Below are positions 32,181-40,506 of a stretch of DNA of 40,536 nt, one piece after another. Location: positions 1 through 40,536 of the forward strand of contig JAFWKQ010000015.1 in NCBI GenBank assembly GCA_017545665.1, in the 5' to 3' direction. Under the pieces are notes generated by a model, which worked only from the letters and a program-made list of their open reading frames with translations, made no database searches and had not been told where the DNA came from. Every line of letters begins with the position of its first letter. Position 1 is the stretch's first letter. Made by a program: the position numbers and the translations under genes. This stretch comes from Atopobiaceae bacterium (lineage in GTDB: Bacteria; Actinomycetota; Coriobacteriia; Coriobacteriales; Atopobiaceae).

Positions 32181-33002
32181 CTATTTCCAGCGCGGATCTA
32201 CCTGGCGTATGGTATCGGACAGGTATCCGCGTTCCGAAATGGCACACATAACGGCATCCATGGCACGTGTCGCATACTCAATGTCAGAGATGAAGATTCG
32301 TACCGAAGCCGTGGTGCCAAAGGCGGTTGCACCTAAGAACAGCACTTGGGGGGAGTACCCAGGTACGTTCCAACCATGTCGCGTTAGCACATTTCCCGCG
32401 ATGGCCTCGATGTCGACCTTCACCAGTTGCAGGTTTGCCCCGGGTGAGACCGCGCATTCGAACATATGTCGGTAGGCCATCTTTCCATTGAGCCGCATGA
32501 ATGTGTTGTCCATGAGGGCGGAGTTGGGAATGAGATGCCGGATGCCGTCACGGTCGCGGATGGTCACCTGATGCCAGTTGATGTCCATTACCTCGCCTCG
32601 GTGCTCTCCAAGTATGACTTGGTCTCCCACCGCAACGATGTTTCCGCCGGCCACAAGAATGCCGGCAACGATGCTCTTAATGAGATCCTGCAGCCCAAGT
32701 GATACCACGAGCGTGGTGACGCCGAGCGCTTGAACCATTCCGCTCATCTCAACGTGGAACACGTTTTGGCCAAGGAAGAACACGACGCCGATTACGATGA
32801 GGAAGCGCACGATGTTGGCCAAAAGCGTAATGGCGCTTACCCCTGCCTCTTCGAGGTGCTTTGCCAGATAGTTGCGGAACAGGTGGTTTGCGATGAGGGC
32901 GATTAGAATGGTGATGCTCACCAAGGCAATCGCTATGGGAAGCTCGCCATATTGCTCTGTGAGCGTATCGATGATCACTATGCGCGCAAGACCATACTCC
33001 AT
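32181..33002 (-). CDS. mscS: MscS-family mechanosensitive channel
   Basis: Inner-membrane small-conductance mechanosensitive channel, 273 residues. Three membrane helices occupy the first 130 residues. The pore-lining third helix continues into LGVTTLVVSLGLQDLIKSIVAG, of which the core LGLQDLIKSIVAGI is the MscS signature. The beta domain has GNIVAVGDQVILGEHRGEV, IRDRDGIRHLIPNSALM and a C-terminal alpha/beta part. It would release solutes upon osmotic downshift. Start at 33002 after GGGAGGGAG; an in-frame extension upstream has no ribosome site. It reads towards the MATE gene with the composite palindrome in between. Confidence 0.93.
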   Translation of the reverse strand: MEYGLARIVIIDTLTEQYGELPIAIALVSITILIALIANHLFRNYLAKHLEEAGVSAITLLANIVRFLIVIGVVFFLGQNVFHVEMSGMVQALGVTTLVVSLGLQDLIKSIVAGILVAGGNIVAVGDQVILGEHRGEVMDINWHQVTIRDRDGIRHLIPNSALMDNTFMRLNGKMAYRHMFECAVSPGANLQLVKVDIEAIAGNVLTRHGWNVPGYSPQVLFLGATAFGTTASVRIFISDIEYATRAMDAVMCAISERGYLSDTIRQVDPRWK

Positions 33003-33393
33003 GGCTCTCCCTCCCATATGCTGGAAGCTATCCGCATAAACTATAAACCCCCATCGAATCGTGGGAAGAGTAAACCTGCGAGCGTGCCGTCGAGTGCTTC
33101 CAAACCGCTGCCGAGGCTGCCATCTCTCCATCGCCCTGTCAACTCCACGTTCCCGCATGCACTGTGGCCTTGGGCCCTAGTATCCGCAAAGGTATCCGTT
33201 TAATAAATAATCGCCATACAACGGGATCTGCTTCTTCGGCGAGGTTTCTCTTTGGCGAGGGCAACGATAAGGCGCCCTGCGCATGGGCGATTTCGTTTTT
33301 GCCATGCGGACGTCTTGCCCGGTCGTCTGGGCGGGCGAAGGGGTGCCCCACTTGCTGTATAGTTAAATGAGTCATAGAGAAAGGCGGTCTGCG
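33003..33393. promoter_or_regulatory. Divergent region between mscS and hypB
   Basis: This roughly 390-base gap holds no believable gene. A twofold GTATCCG repeat (33180-33186, 33192-33198) beside an AT-rich patch (33199-33211) is a possible control site. GCCC...GGGC dyads follow near 33318. TATAGT at 33358-33363 could be a -10 box; if so, the ATG at 33367 would not be a start, which favours the TTG at 33394 for hypB. Confidence 0.35.
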
Positions 33394-34062
33394 TTGGACG
33401 CTATAAAGGTAATACAGGTAAAAGAGGACGTGCGTGCGAACAACGATCGCGCCGCGGATGCGCTGCGTGAGCGGCTGCGCGATGCGGGAACGCTCCTCAT
33501 CAACCTCATGAGCTCACCCGGATCGGGCAAAACCACGCTCTTGTCTGCCACGCTCGACAGGCTCGCGGACGAGCTGGGCATAGGTGTTATGGAGGCCGAC
33601 GTGGACTCCGACGTGGATGCCCACACTGTGGCCGCCCACGGCGCGCGAGCCATACAGCTACATACCGGTGGCATGTGCCATCTGGATGCCGCCATGACGG
33701 AACAGGGCTTGCATAACATGGGCATTGAGGGTCTTGACCTCGTGTTTTTGGAGAACGTAGGCAATCTTATCTGCCCGGCGGAGTTCGATACGGGGGCAGG
33801 GGCCAAGGTCATGATCTTGTCTGCACCCGAAGGCTACGACAAGCCGCTCAAGTACCCGCTCATGTTTGAGGTTTCGGATCTCGTGATCGTGTCCAAGATG
33901 GATGTGGCTCCATACTTTGACTTCGACTTGGAAGAACTTGAGAAAAACGTGCGCATGCGCAACCCAAATGCCACCATCCTGCCGCTCTCTGCCAAGACGG
34001 GCGAGGGCATGGACGCATGGTGCGACTGGCTGCGTAACGCTGTAAGGGAGTGGAAGGCGTAG
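33394..34062 (+). CDS. hypB: Nickel incorporation GTPase HypB
   Basis: G3E-family GTPase that powers nickel insertion into [NiFe] hydrogenase together with HypA. It has SSPGSGKTTLL (Walker A), EADVDSDVDAHT, HTGGMCHLDAAM with the conserved Cys-His metal site, VFLENVGNLICPAEFD, and VSKMDVAPYF followed by the base-binding region ILPLSAKTGEGMD. There is no N-terminal CxxCGC nickel motif and no His-rich stretch, so it is the short form (222 residues). I prefer the TTG at 33394, seven bases after AGGCGG; an ATG at 33367 lacks a ribosome site. The flavoprotein gene follows after 40 bases and hypA lies beyond it. Confidence 0.93.
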   Translation: MDAIKVIQVKEDVRANNDRAADALRERLRDAGTLLINLMSSPGSGKTTLLSATLDRLADELGIGVMEADVDSDVDAHTVAAHGARAIQLHTGGMCHLDAAMTEQGLHNMGIEGLDLVFLENVGNLICPAEFDTGAGAKVMILSAPEGYDKPLKYPLMFEVSDLVIVSKMDVAPYFDFDLEELEKNVRMRNPNATILPLSAKTGEGMDAWCDWLRNAVREWKA

Positions 34063-34102
34063 AAAGCCTCGAGCGCTCAACGATACATTGGGGGGATGTA
34101 AC

Positions 34103-37093
34103 ATGGCAGTAAACGACCGATCGAATGGCGCCAAAACGGGGCGTCCGCAGCGCGATTACGGCGGGGCAAGCGTGGAAGAGCGCGCAGAGGCAATGCGCGC
34201 ACAGCTTACTGACGAGGAAATCGCGGAACGCAACGCTATTCCCACAACCAACATCGAAGGGGGAGAGCTGCGCATTATTGCGGAGGAGTACTTTAGCGAG
34301 AACGACACCGCCACCCACTGGAAGCCGGCCACGCCCGATGAAGCACCCGAGCAGGGCCCGCTTAAGCCGGGTGTACTGCGCGAGGGAAAGAAGATCACCG
34401 ACCGCATTCCCATAACGCTCGGTATGGAAAAGCTCGATGCTACCAAGCCCGACTACTGGGGACTTGCGAGCGTTATGACCGAGGAGGAGGCTGCGCTCAC
34501 CAAGCACATGAAGGTGCGCAAGCCCGAGACGCTCGAGCAGGTTGCTAAGGGTGCGGGACTTTCCGAAGAGGAAGCCCAGCGCATCTTGGACGACCTGTGC
34601 GTAAAGGGCATCATTGAGTACAACTGGGAGGACCTCGACGGCAGGAATCCCAACCACGAGAAGCGCTACGTGCTTCCCATGTTCGTTCCCGGCTCTGCCG
34701 AGTTCACGGTAATGAGCCAAAGGCAGATGGAGGAGCATCCCGAAATAGGCACGTTCTTCGAGCGTATGACCTATCTGCCGCTCACCGTTGCCACCAAGCT
34801 GGTACCCCCGGGAGGGGCGGGCATTGGCATGCACGTAATCCCGGTTGAGTACGCCATCAAGCAGGAGAACGTGACGGCTTCCGTTGAGCACCTGAGTCAC
34901 TGGCTCAAGAAGTACGACCGCTATGCGGCTGGGTCGTGCAGCTGTGCCGTGGCCGAGCGCGCGCGTGGCGACAACGGCGGCCGCGACCCGCAGAACTGGT
35001 GCATTGGCGTGGGCGATATGGCCGACTACCTGCAAGAGACGGGTAAGGGTCACTACATCACCTACGACGAGGTTATCGACATCCTGCTCCTTGCCGAGAA
35101 GAACGGCTACGTGCATCAGATTACCAACATCGACGGCGAGGAGAAGATATTCGCCATCTGCAACTGCGACGTGAGCGTTTGCTATGCGTTGCGTACGTCC
35201 CAATTGTTCAATACGCCCAACATGAGCGCCAGCGCCTACCGCGCGCATGTGGACGAAGAGAAGTGCGTCGCCTGTGCCGGCTGCGTTGAGGTGTGTCCCG
35301 CAGGTGCCGTGCAGCTCGGTCAGAAGCTTGCCACCACGAGTGGTCGTGTTGAGTATCCCAAGCAGCCGCTTCCCGATGCGCGCAACTGGGGCGAGGACGA
35401 CTGGGACCCCAACTACAAGAACAACAACCGCATCGAATGCCACGAAACCGGCACCGCCCCCTGCAAGGTGGCTTGCCCGGCTCACGTTTCGGTACAGGGC
35501 TATTTGCGCATGGCGGCCCAGGGTCGCTATCGCGAGGCGCTCGAACTTATCAAGAAGGAGAACCCCTTCCCGGCAGTGTGCGGACGCGTGTGCAACAAGC
35601 GATGCGAGGCTGCTTGCACACGCGGCGTGGTGGACGAGGCCGTTGCCATTGACGACGTGAAGAAGTTCATCGCGCAAAAGGATTTGGAGGCTGAGCACCG
35701 CTTTGTGCCCGAGCCGGTGATTCCTTCCACGCGTGGTCGCCTACCCGAGAAGATCGCAATCATCGGTGCTGGTCCCGCAGGCCTTACGGCGGCGTACTAT
35801 TTGGCGAGCATGGGTTATAACCCCGTTGTGTTCGAGAAGAACGCGCGTCCCGGCGGCATGATGACCTACGGCATCCCCAGCTACAAGCTGCAGAAAGACG
35901 TTGTGGATGCCGAGATAGACGTCATGCGCGAAATGGGCGTCGAGATCCGCTGCGGTGTGGAGGTTGGCAAAGACGTTACGCTTGACGAGCTGCGCGAGCA
36001 GGGCTTCATGGCGTTTTACATTGCCATAGGCTGCCAGGGTGGCAGGCGCGCCGGCGTTCCTGGCGAGGATGCCGAGGGCGTGTTTACGGCCGTTGACTTC
36101 CTGCGCATTGCGTTGGAGGATCCCGATCACGAGGTAAGGGGCGCAACCGTGGTGGTTGGCGGTGGCAACGTTGCCATAGACGCAGCGCGCGTGAGCGTGC
36201 GCTGCGGATCGCCCGAGGTCACCATGGTGAGTTTGGAGCAGCGCGACCAGATGCCTGCCCTTCCGCACGAGATCGCCGAGGCGGAGGAGGATCGGATCAG
36301 CATCCTCAACGGATGGGGTCCTGCTGCCGTGGAAACCGACAAGGACGGAAAGGTATGCGGCATTACTTTCAAACGCTGCACGCGCGTGTTCGACGACGAA
36401 GGCAAATTCGCACCTGAGTACGACGAGAGCGAAACCACCCTTATTCCCTGCGATAACGTGATTCTGTCCATTGGCCAGAGCATCGAGTGGGGCGATCTTT
36501 TGGATGGCTCGGCCATTGAGGTTGGCCCTGGTGGGCGTGTGGCGGCAGATCCCAAAACCTACCAAACCGTTCAGGAGGACGTGTTCATAGGTGGTGACGT
36601 CTATACTGGGCCCAAGTTCGTTATCGATGCCATCGCCGCTGGTCACGAGGCCGCCATCTCGCTGCATCGGTTCGTGCAAAAGGGCTCGTCGCTTACGCTT
36701 TCGCGCAGCCAGCGCTACTATGTGGAGCTCAACAAGGACGAAATCGTGCTCAATCCCAATGGGTACGACCATGCCGGCCGCGAGATCCCGCCGTGCGAGC
36801 GGGTACAGAAGATCCTGCACAACTGGGACGACCCGAACCTCACGTTTACCGAGGAGCAGATTCGTATCGAGACGGCGCGCTGCCTTAAGTGCGGCGCCTC
36901 GATTGTGGACGCCAACAAGTGCATTGGCTGCGGACTGTGCACCACGCGCTGCGAGTTCGACGCCATCCACCTTAAGCGCGACGTGCCGGAGGCCAGCCGC
37001 ATGTACAGGGCCGAAGACAAGGTGAAGGCCATCCTTCCCTACGCCGCATCGCGTGGCGTGAAGATCATAAAGGGCAAGCTCTTCCGCAAGTAA
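34103..37093 (+). CDS. Large iron-sulfur flavoprotein: Cys-rich domain, ferredoxin, GltD-like FAD/NAD(P) oxidoreductase, ferredoxin
   Basis: A 996-residue soluble redox protein. Residues 1-270 have no cofactor motif; part (about 136-185, ETLEQVAKGAGLSEEEAQRI) looks like a winged helix. A cysteine cluster follows: SCSC (Cys279, 281), NWC (300), ICNC (353, 355) and Cys360. A ferredoxin site is at CVACAGCVEVCP (388-398). The GltD part begins with the Fer4_20 cysteines (454, 458 and CGRVCNKRCEAAC), then FAD site AIIGAGPAGL (552-561), ARPGGMMTYGIPSYKL and NAD(P) site VVVGGGNVAIDAA (from about 683), ending in GGDVYTGPKFVIDAIAAG. A second ferredoxin site lies at Cys927-950. It resembles the beta subunit of glutamate synthase and NfnB, but its place between hypB and hypA points to hydrogen or low-potential electron transfer. 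Codon choice suggests strong expression. Confidence 0.85.
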   Translation: MAVNDRSNGAKTGRPQRDYGGASVEERAEAMRAQLTDEEIAERNAIPTTNIEGGELRIIAEEYFSENDTATHWKPATPDEAPEQGPLKPGVLREGKKITDRIPITLGMEKLDATKPDYWGLASVMTEEEAALTKHMKVRKPETLEQVAKGAGLSEEEAQRILDDLCVKGIIEYNWEDLDGRNPNHEKRYVLPMFVPGSAEFTVMSQRQMEEHPEIGTFFERMTYLPLTVATKLVPPGGAGIGMHVIPVEYAIKQENVTASVEHLSHWLKKYDRYAAGSCSCAVAERARGDNGGRDPQNWCIGVGDMADYLQETGKGHYITYDEVIDILLLAEKNGYVHQITNIDGEEKIFAICNCDVSVCYALRTSQLFNTPNMSASAYRAHVDEEKCVACAGCVEVCPAGAVQLGQKLATTSGRVEYPKQPLPDARNWGEDDWDPNYKNNNRIECHETGTAPCKVACPAHVSVQGYLRMAAQGRYREALELIKKENPFPAVCGRVCNKRCEAACTRGVVDEAVAIDDVKKFIAQKDLEAEHRFVPEPVIPSTRGRLPEKIAIIGAGPAGLTAAYYLASMGYNPVVFEKNARPGGMMTYGIPSYKLQKDVVDAEIDVMREMGVEIRCGVEVGKDVTLDELREQGFMAFYIAIGCQGGRRAGVPGEDAEGVFTAVDFLRIALEDPDHEVRGATVVVGGGNVAIDAARVSVRCGSPEVTMVSLEQRDQMPALPHEIAEAEEDRISILNGWGPAAVETDKDGKVCGITFKRCTRVFDDEGKFAPEYDESETTLIPCDNVILSIGQSIEWGDLLDGSAIEVGPGGRVAADPKTYQTVQEDVFIGGDVYTGPKFVIDAIAAGHEAAISLHRFVQKGSSLTLSRSQRYYVELNKDEIVLNPNGYDHAGREIPPCERVQKILHNWDDPNLTFTEEQIRIETARCLKCGASIVDANKCIGCGLCTTRCEFDAIHLKRDVPEASRMYRAEDKVKAILPYAASRGVKIIKGKLFRK

Positions 37094-37125
37094 CGATTGC
37101 GGGGATGGTTGGATAGCAACGAGAT

Positions 37126-37216
37126 CCCGGGCTTGGGTACAAAGGGGACTGTCCCCTTTGTACCCAAGCGCCAAAAGCGGGCCAAAGGGGACAGTCCCCT
37201 TTGGCCCAAGCCCGGG
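37126..37216. repeat. Nested double hairpin between the flavoprotein gene and hypA
   Basis: Two hairpins share the palindrome AAAGGGGACwGTCCCCTTT: 37131-37169 (19-base arms, one-base centre) and 37179-37207 (14-base arms, one-base centre). Both are enclosed by perfect 12-base outer arms CCCGGGCTTGGG (37126-37137) and CCCAAGCCCGGG (37205-37216). It lies 32 bases after the flavoprotein stop and 27 before hypA on the same strand, so it may set relative expression of the two. Confidence 0.85.
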
Positions 37217-37243
37217 GTCGAATAGCCGCAAAGGTGGCCGGAC

Positions 37244-37588
37244 ATGCATGAGCTTGGCATTGTGTTCCACATGATCGATACTCTCCAAGAGATTGCCGCG
37301 CAAAATGAGCTCACGGCAATCTCCAAGGTCAATCTGCGGTTGGGAGAGGTCTCGGGCGTGCTTCCCGACTACCTCGTCGATTGCTGGGACTGGGCAAAGA
37401 GGCGCACCGACGTGCTAAAAGAGGCAGCGCTTGAAGTCGAGCAAGTCGACGCCGTAACCGTGTGCAACGACTGCGGGAAGACCTATCCCACGGTACCGCA
37501 AGGTAAGATCTGCCCCCATTGCCAAAGCCCGAACACCGTATTGCTTCACGGACTCGAGATAGAGATCGACACCGTAGAAGGGTGCTAA
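37244..37588 (+). CDS. hypA: Nickel chaperone HypA
   Basis: A 114-residue nickel metallochaperone for [NiFe] hydrogenase (or urease) maturation. The N terminus begins MHE, the nickel ligand motif. The zinc site is formed by CNDC (Cys74, Cys77) and CPHC (Cys90, Cys93). LRLGEVSGV is also typical. Its gene ends in a stop codon that overlaps the stop of the convergent GNAT gene (the four bases CTAA at 37585-37588). It is downstream of hypB and the flavoprotein; hypC, D, E and F and the hydrogenase itself are not in this window. Confidence 0.94.
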   Translation: MHELGIVFHMIDTLQEIAAQNELTAISKVNLRLGEVSGVLPDYLVDCWDWAKRRTDVLKEAALEVEQVDAVTVCNDCGKTYPTVPQGKICPHCQSPNTVLLHGLEIEIDTVEGC

Positions 37589-38649
37589 CCGTCCAATCGC
37601 TTGGAAAAGTACGTACGGACAAGACCATCGTCGAGCGGATAGGCAAACACGACGTCGTAGCCATGGGCGGGGTAGTAGTCGGGAGCCTGGAACGAGAACG
37701 TGTCGACGCTCGCCGTGGTGCATCCGTTGCGTCTTGCCAGCTCTTCCACATGCGCGAGGAGCATCGAACCGTATCCTTGGCGGCGGTATTTGTCGTCTAC
37801 GGCCAACGTGTCTATGTGCACGTCTGATCCCAACGACCAAGCCGAGATGCCCGCCACGACTTGTCCGTACTGTTCGATGTGGTAGTCGTAGCCAACGAAC
37901 TCGATGCCATGCTTCAGAGCGTGACGATTAAGAAAGGCTCCTATGCGCTCCTTCTGCTCTGGTGTGCTCTCCTTAATCACGGGATTGCCCGCTGTGCCAT
38001 CTGTCTCGTTCTGGTGCTTGACCAGTCGTTTGAGAAGGGCGTCGACTGAGTCTTCGTAGACGAACATGTGGAGTCCTGGAACGCAGGTGGAAACGCGGTC
38101 TGCAACCCGTTCCATGTTCCAATGCTCGTATATCTGCCAGTCGCAGTCCTCGTCGGTAATCAGGCGAACCTTTTGTGCGCCGTGATCGGCGAGCCAGGTG
38201 ATGCCCTGGCTAAAGAGAGCCTTGCCATAGCCCTTGCCTCGGGCTTGGGGGTCGAGGATAAGAAGGTTAATCGTTCCCACACCATCTGTACCCCGTTTAC
38301 GTGTCACGTCATTCAGCGTAGCGCTTTCCTCATCCAAAAATGCGGCATCGGCACGCGCGTTTATGCCGAGGGCGGACGCGATTCCCGCCATACTGCTGCG
38401 CTGCTTCTTCCAATGGGTGCGCATGTCGGGATTTGCGTCCTCGGCGCAGGCGCTGCCAAGCAGAATGGTACCCACTACGACGCCATTGGCATCTTCCGCC
38501 ACAAAGCCCTTGTCGGTTACGGACAAGTGCTCGCAGAGCTCGTCGGCGCCCTGCCAGCGAGCTGTTGGCCCATGGTCTGCGTGCCAAAGCGACCCCACCA
38601 GCTCGGAGAGGGGATTTAGGTCGGAACCATTGAATTGTCTGATCTGCAT
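37585..38649 (-). CDS. Tandem GNAT-family N-acetyltransferase
   Basis: A 354-residue cytosolic protein with two GNAT folds. The first acetyl-CoA loop is LDPQARGKGYGKALF in the N-terminal half, the second is VDDKYRRQGYGSMLL in the C-terminal half, each preceded by an antiparallel sheet pattern. Such double-domain enzymes usually acetylate a small amine or an antibiotic-like molecule, but the substrate cannot be predicted. GAGGAG precedes the ATG. It converges on hypA with overlapping stop codons and is divergent from the patatin gene. Confidence 0.88.
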   Translation of the reverse strand: MQIRQFNGSDLNPLSELVGSLWHADHGPTARWQGADELCEHLSVTDKGFVAEDANGVVVGTILLGSACAEDANPDMRTHWKKQRSSMAGIASALGINARADAAFLDEESATLNDVTRKRGTDGVGTINLLILDPQARGKGYGKALFSQGITWLADHGAQKVRLITDEDCDWQIYEHWNMERVADRVSTCVPGLHMFVYEDSVDALLKRLVKHQNETDGTAGNPVIKESTPEQKERIGAFLNRHALKHGIEFVGYDYHIEQYGQVVAGISAWSLGSDVHIDTLAVDDKYRRQGYGSMLLAHVEELARRNGCTTASVDTFSFQAPDYYPAHGYDVVFAYPLDDGLVRTYFSKRLDG

Positions 38650-38736
38650 GCGTGCTCCTCATAGCCGTGGGCCGTCCGTGAACGTAGCAATAATACTCGC
38701 TCTTGAACAGCCCGTCTTGGTTGAGACGGGAATCAC

Positions 38737-38833
38737 GCCCCCCGCGCTCACGCCTGTCCGTAGGCGGCGACTCACGAAGCGGGCGAGCGCGGCGAACGTG
38801 GAGCCGCAGCCGGGCTGTCGTGGGCGCGGGGGA
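38737..38833. repeat. Composite palindromic element, decayed arms
   Basis: The core GGCGGCGACTCACGAAGCGG, then GCGAGCGCGGCGAACGTGGA and GCCGC, lies between GC-rich arms that match with several mismatches (CCCCCGCG near 38737 and its inverse near 38833). A small separate hairpin (CCCGTCT...AGACGGG) lies at 38711-38730. It stands in the 308-base gap between the divergent GNAT and patatin genes, upstream of the patatin promoter, so it is not a terminator of either. Confidence 0.75.
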
Positions 38834-38896
38834 GCGAGCAGTTCATACACCGCGCTTGTGATGTGGTTCGCAAGTGGCGACCCACATTGTTTCGAA

Positions 38897-38925
38897 TTGA
38901 CTCATCCGCGGACGCGGGATACGAT
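38897..38925 (+). promoter_or_regulatory. Candidate promoter of the patatin-like gene
   Basis: TTGACT (38897-38902) and TACGAT (38920-38925) are separated by exactly 17 bases, and the gene starts 33 bases after the -10 box with AGAGGAG in between. It is the best sigma-70-type promoter I found in this window. Confidence 0.65.
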
Positions 38926-38957
38926 ACCTTTCACGACTTTATCTAAGAGGAGCAACC

Positions 38958-39869
38958 ATGGCGCACAAAACCTATTCTCACTTGAACAGCATTCCAAATG
39001 GCAGCGCATCGAACGAGCTCACTGAGGGTTGCCTTGTGCTGGAAGGCGGTGCGTTTAGGGGGCTTTACACGCAGGGGCTTCTGGACACCCTCATGCTCTA
39101 CAACATCAACTTTTCGTGCGTCATTGGCGTATCGGCTGGCGCACTCGGTGGCATGAACTACGTTTCGGGGCAGATCGGTCGCTCTGCGCGCATAAACATT
39201 GGATATCGCCATGACGATCGCTACGTGGGCATGCGAGCGTTTATCAATAGCCACAGCATTCTGGACGTGGGGTTCCTTACCGAGGATCGCGGCATTCTTG
39301 AGCCGTTTGACCGCGAGCGCTTTAGCGACCCATCTCGGCGATTCGTTGCGGTTGCTACGAACTGCAATACGGGGAAGCCAACGTACTTTGACAGGGATAC
39401 ATGCTCGGACATCTATCTGGCAGCGCGCGCCTCGGCAACCATGCCGTACTTTGCGCCCATGGTTGAGGTCGATGGCGAGCCGTATCTTGACGGTGCGTGC
39501 TCGTGCAAGATTCCCTACGAATGGGCGTTTGATCAGGGATACAAAAAGGTCGTGGTTGTACGCACGCGTAAGGCGGACTATCGCTCGCCCGTTACCACGG
39601 GAGGTATAAAGACAATAGCTCAGCGCGTCTACGGTTCTTATCCCGCTCTTGTGCAGAGCCTTAACGGGATGAACGAATACTACAACCACCAATGCGACGA
39701 AATAGAGCGCCTGCACGGTGAGGGCAAGCTCTATATGTTTGCTCCGTCGGAGCCCATCAACATTGGCAAGGTTGAGCCAGACGTGGAGCGCCTTGGCGAT
39801 CTGTATTGGTTGGGCTGCTACGACTGTATGACTCAGATTGATGAGCTTGGGGATTATCTCCAAGCGTGA
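38958..39869 (+). CDS. Patatin-like phospholipase
   Basis: Ser-Asp dyad lipid acyl hydrolase of 303 residues. The oxyanion loop is GGAFRG (30-35), the nucleophile Ser59 lies in GVSAG (57-61), and the aspartate Asp178 lies in YLDGAC. The family's usual DGG/DGA is present as DGA. There is no signal peptide, so a cytosolic or membrane-surface role is expected, similar to YjjU/RssA-type proteins. The C-terminal third (HQCDEIERLHGEGKLYMFAP) also matches that subgroup. A promoter with 17-base spacing and a GAGGAG site precede it. Convergent with the last GNAT gene, 18 bases apart. Confidence 0.93.
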   Translation: MAHKTYSHLNSIPNGSASNELTEGCLVLEGGAFRGLYTQGLLDTLMLYNINFSCVIGVSAGALGGMNYVSGQIGRSARINIGYRHDDRYVGMRAFINSHSILDVGFLTEDRGILEPFDRERFSDPSRRFVAVATNCNTGKPTYFDRDTCSDIYLAARASATMPYFAPMVEVDGEPYLDGACSCKIPYEWAFDQGYKKVVVVRTRKADYRSPVTTGGIKTIAQRVYGSYPALVQSLNGMNEYYNHQCDEIERLHGEGKLYMFAPSEPINIGKVEPDVERLGDLYWLGCYDCMTQIDELGDYLQA

Positions 39870-39887
39870 TGTCTTGTCGTTTCGCTC

Positions 39888-40367
39888 TTATCGTACGTAG
39901 TGATAAGCCACGCGTGGCGTGCCATCCTCGCATATGATGGTGCCGCACTCTGCAAAGCCGAGCTTATTTAGTACGTGACGCATGGGTGCGTTGTGCTCGT
40001 GGGTGTCTATGCGTAGGTTGGGAACCTGGGCGCACGCCCATTCGATGCATGTGCGTCCAGCGCCGCTTCCTTGTTGCGCGGCAATACGGTGTACGACGCC
40101 GTATGGTTCGTCGTTGAGCCAAGAGCCGTCTATGTGCGCGTAAGTGGGGTCGGGACCCATTGCGAAGAAGAAGACGGCCAACACCTCTTCGTTCATCTCA
40201 CACACGTAGAGAGAGCTGTGACGCATATCGGCAGCAACGTCTGCGTGGCCAGGATAATCGTCTGGCCACTGCGTTGGGTTTCCCGAGCGATGCATGAAGT
40301 CCCTCGCAGCCGCGTATATTCTGAGGATGCGTGGGATATCCTGCTTATTGGCGTGTCTGATGCGCAT
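39888..40367 (-). CDS. GNAT-family N-acetyltransferase
   Basis: A 159-residue single-domain acetyltransferase. It opens with MRIRHANKQDIPRILRIYAA, the usual GNAT first strand and helix. The acetyl-CoA loop is somewhat degenerate (VVHRIAAQQGSGAGRTCIEW), and the C-terminal HEHNAPMRHVLNKLGFAECG is typical of the family. The substrate is unknown. AAGGAGAG precedes the ATG at 40367; an in-frame extension upstream runs into the palindrome and is rejected. Confidence 0.88.
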   Translation of the reverse strand: MRIRHANKQDIPRILRIYAAARDFMHRSGNPTQWPDDYPGHADVAADMRHSSLYVCEMNEEVLAVFFFAMGPDPTYAHIDGSWLNDEPYGVVHRIAAQQGSGAGRTCIEWACAQVPNLRIDTHEHNAPMRHVLNKLGFAECGTIICEDGTPRVAYHYVR

Positions 40368-40398
40368 ATGACTCTCCTTAGATGGCTGGATAAACGGT

Positions 40399-40506
40399 GT
40401 CCCCGCCCTCGCGCCCGCGCCGGCCTGCGAGCGGCGACTCATGAAGTGAGCTAGCGGAGCGAGCGCGGAGCCGCATGCGGGCCGGCACGGGCGCGAGGGC
40501 GGGGAC
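40399..40506. repeat. Composite palindromic element
   Basis: Arms of 27 bases (40399-40425 and 40480-40506; the first begins GTCCCCGCCCTCGCGCCCGC) differ at one position. The core, GCGGCGACTCATGAAGTGAG, CTAGCGGAGCGAGCG, CGGAGCCGC, is the shared sequence with a few substitutions. It lies 31 bases upstream of the minus GNAT gene. The last 30 bases of the window hold nothing I can call. Confidence 0.85.

Noticed and set aside
33860..35698. A 612-codon minus-strand open frame opposite hypB and the flavoprotein gene
   Set aside because: The plus strand codes for proteins with clear cofactor motifs; the antisense frame is open because of the strong codon bias and shows no recognisable domain.
35741..37303. 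A 520-codon minus-strand open frame opposite the GltD part
   Set aside because: Same reason: antisense to FAD and NAD(P) sites, and it also runs through the nested hairpins at 37126-37216.
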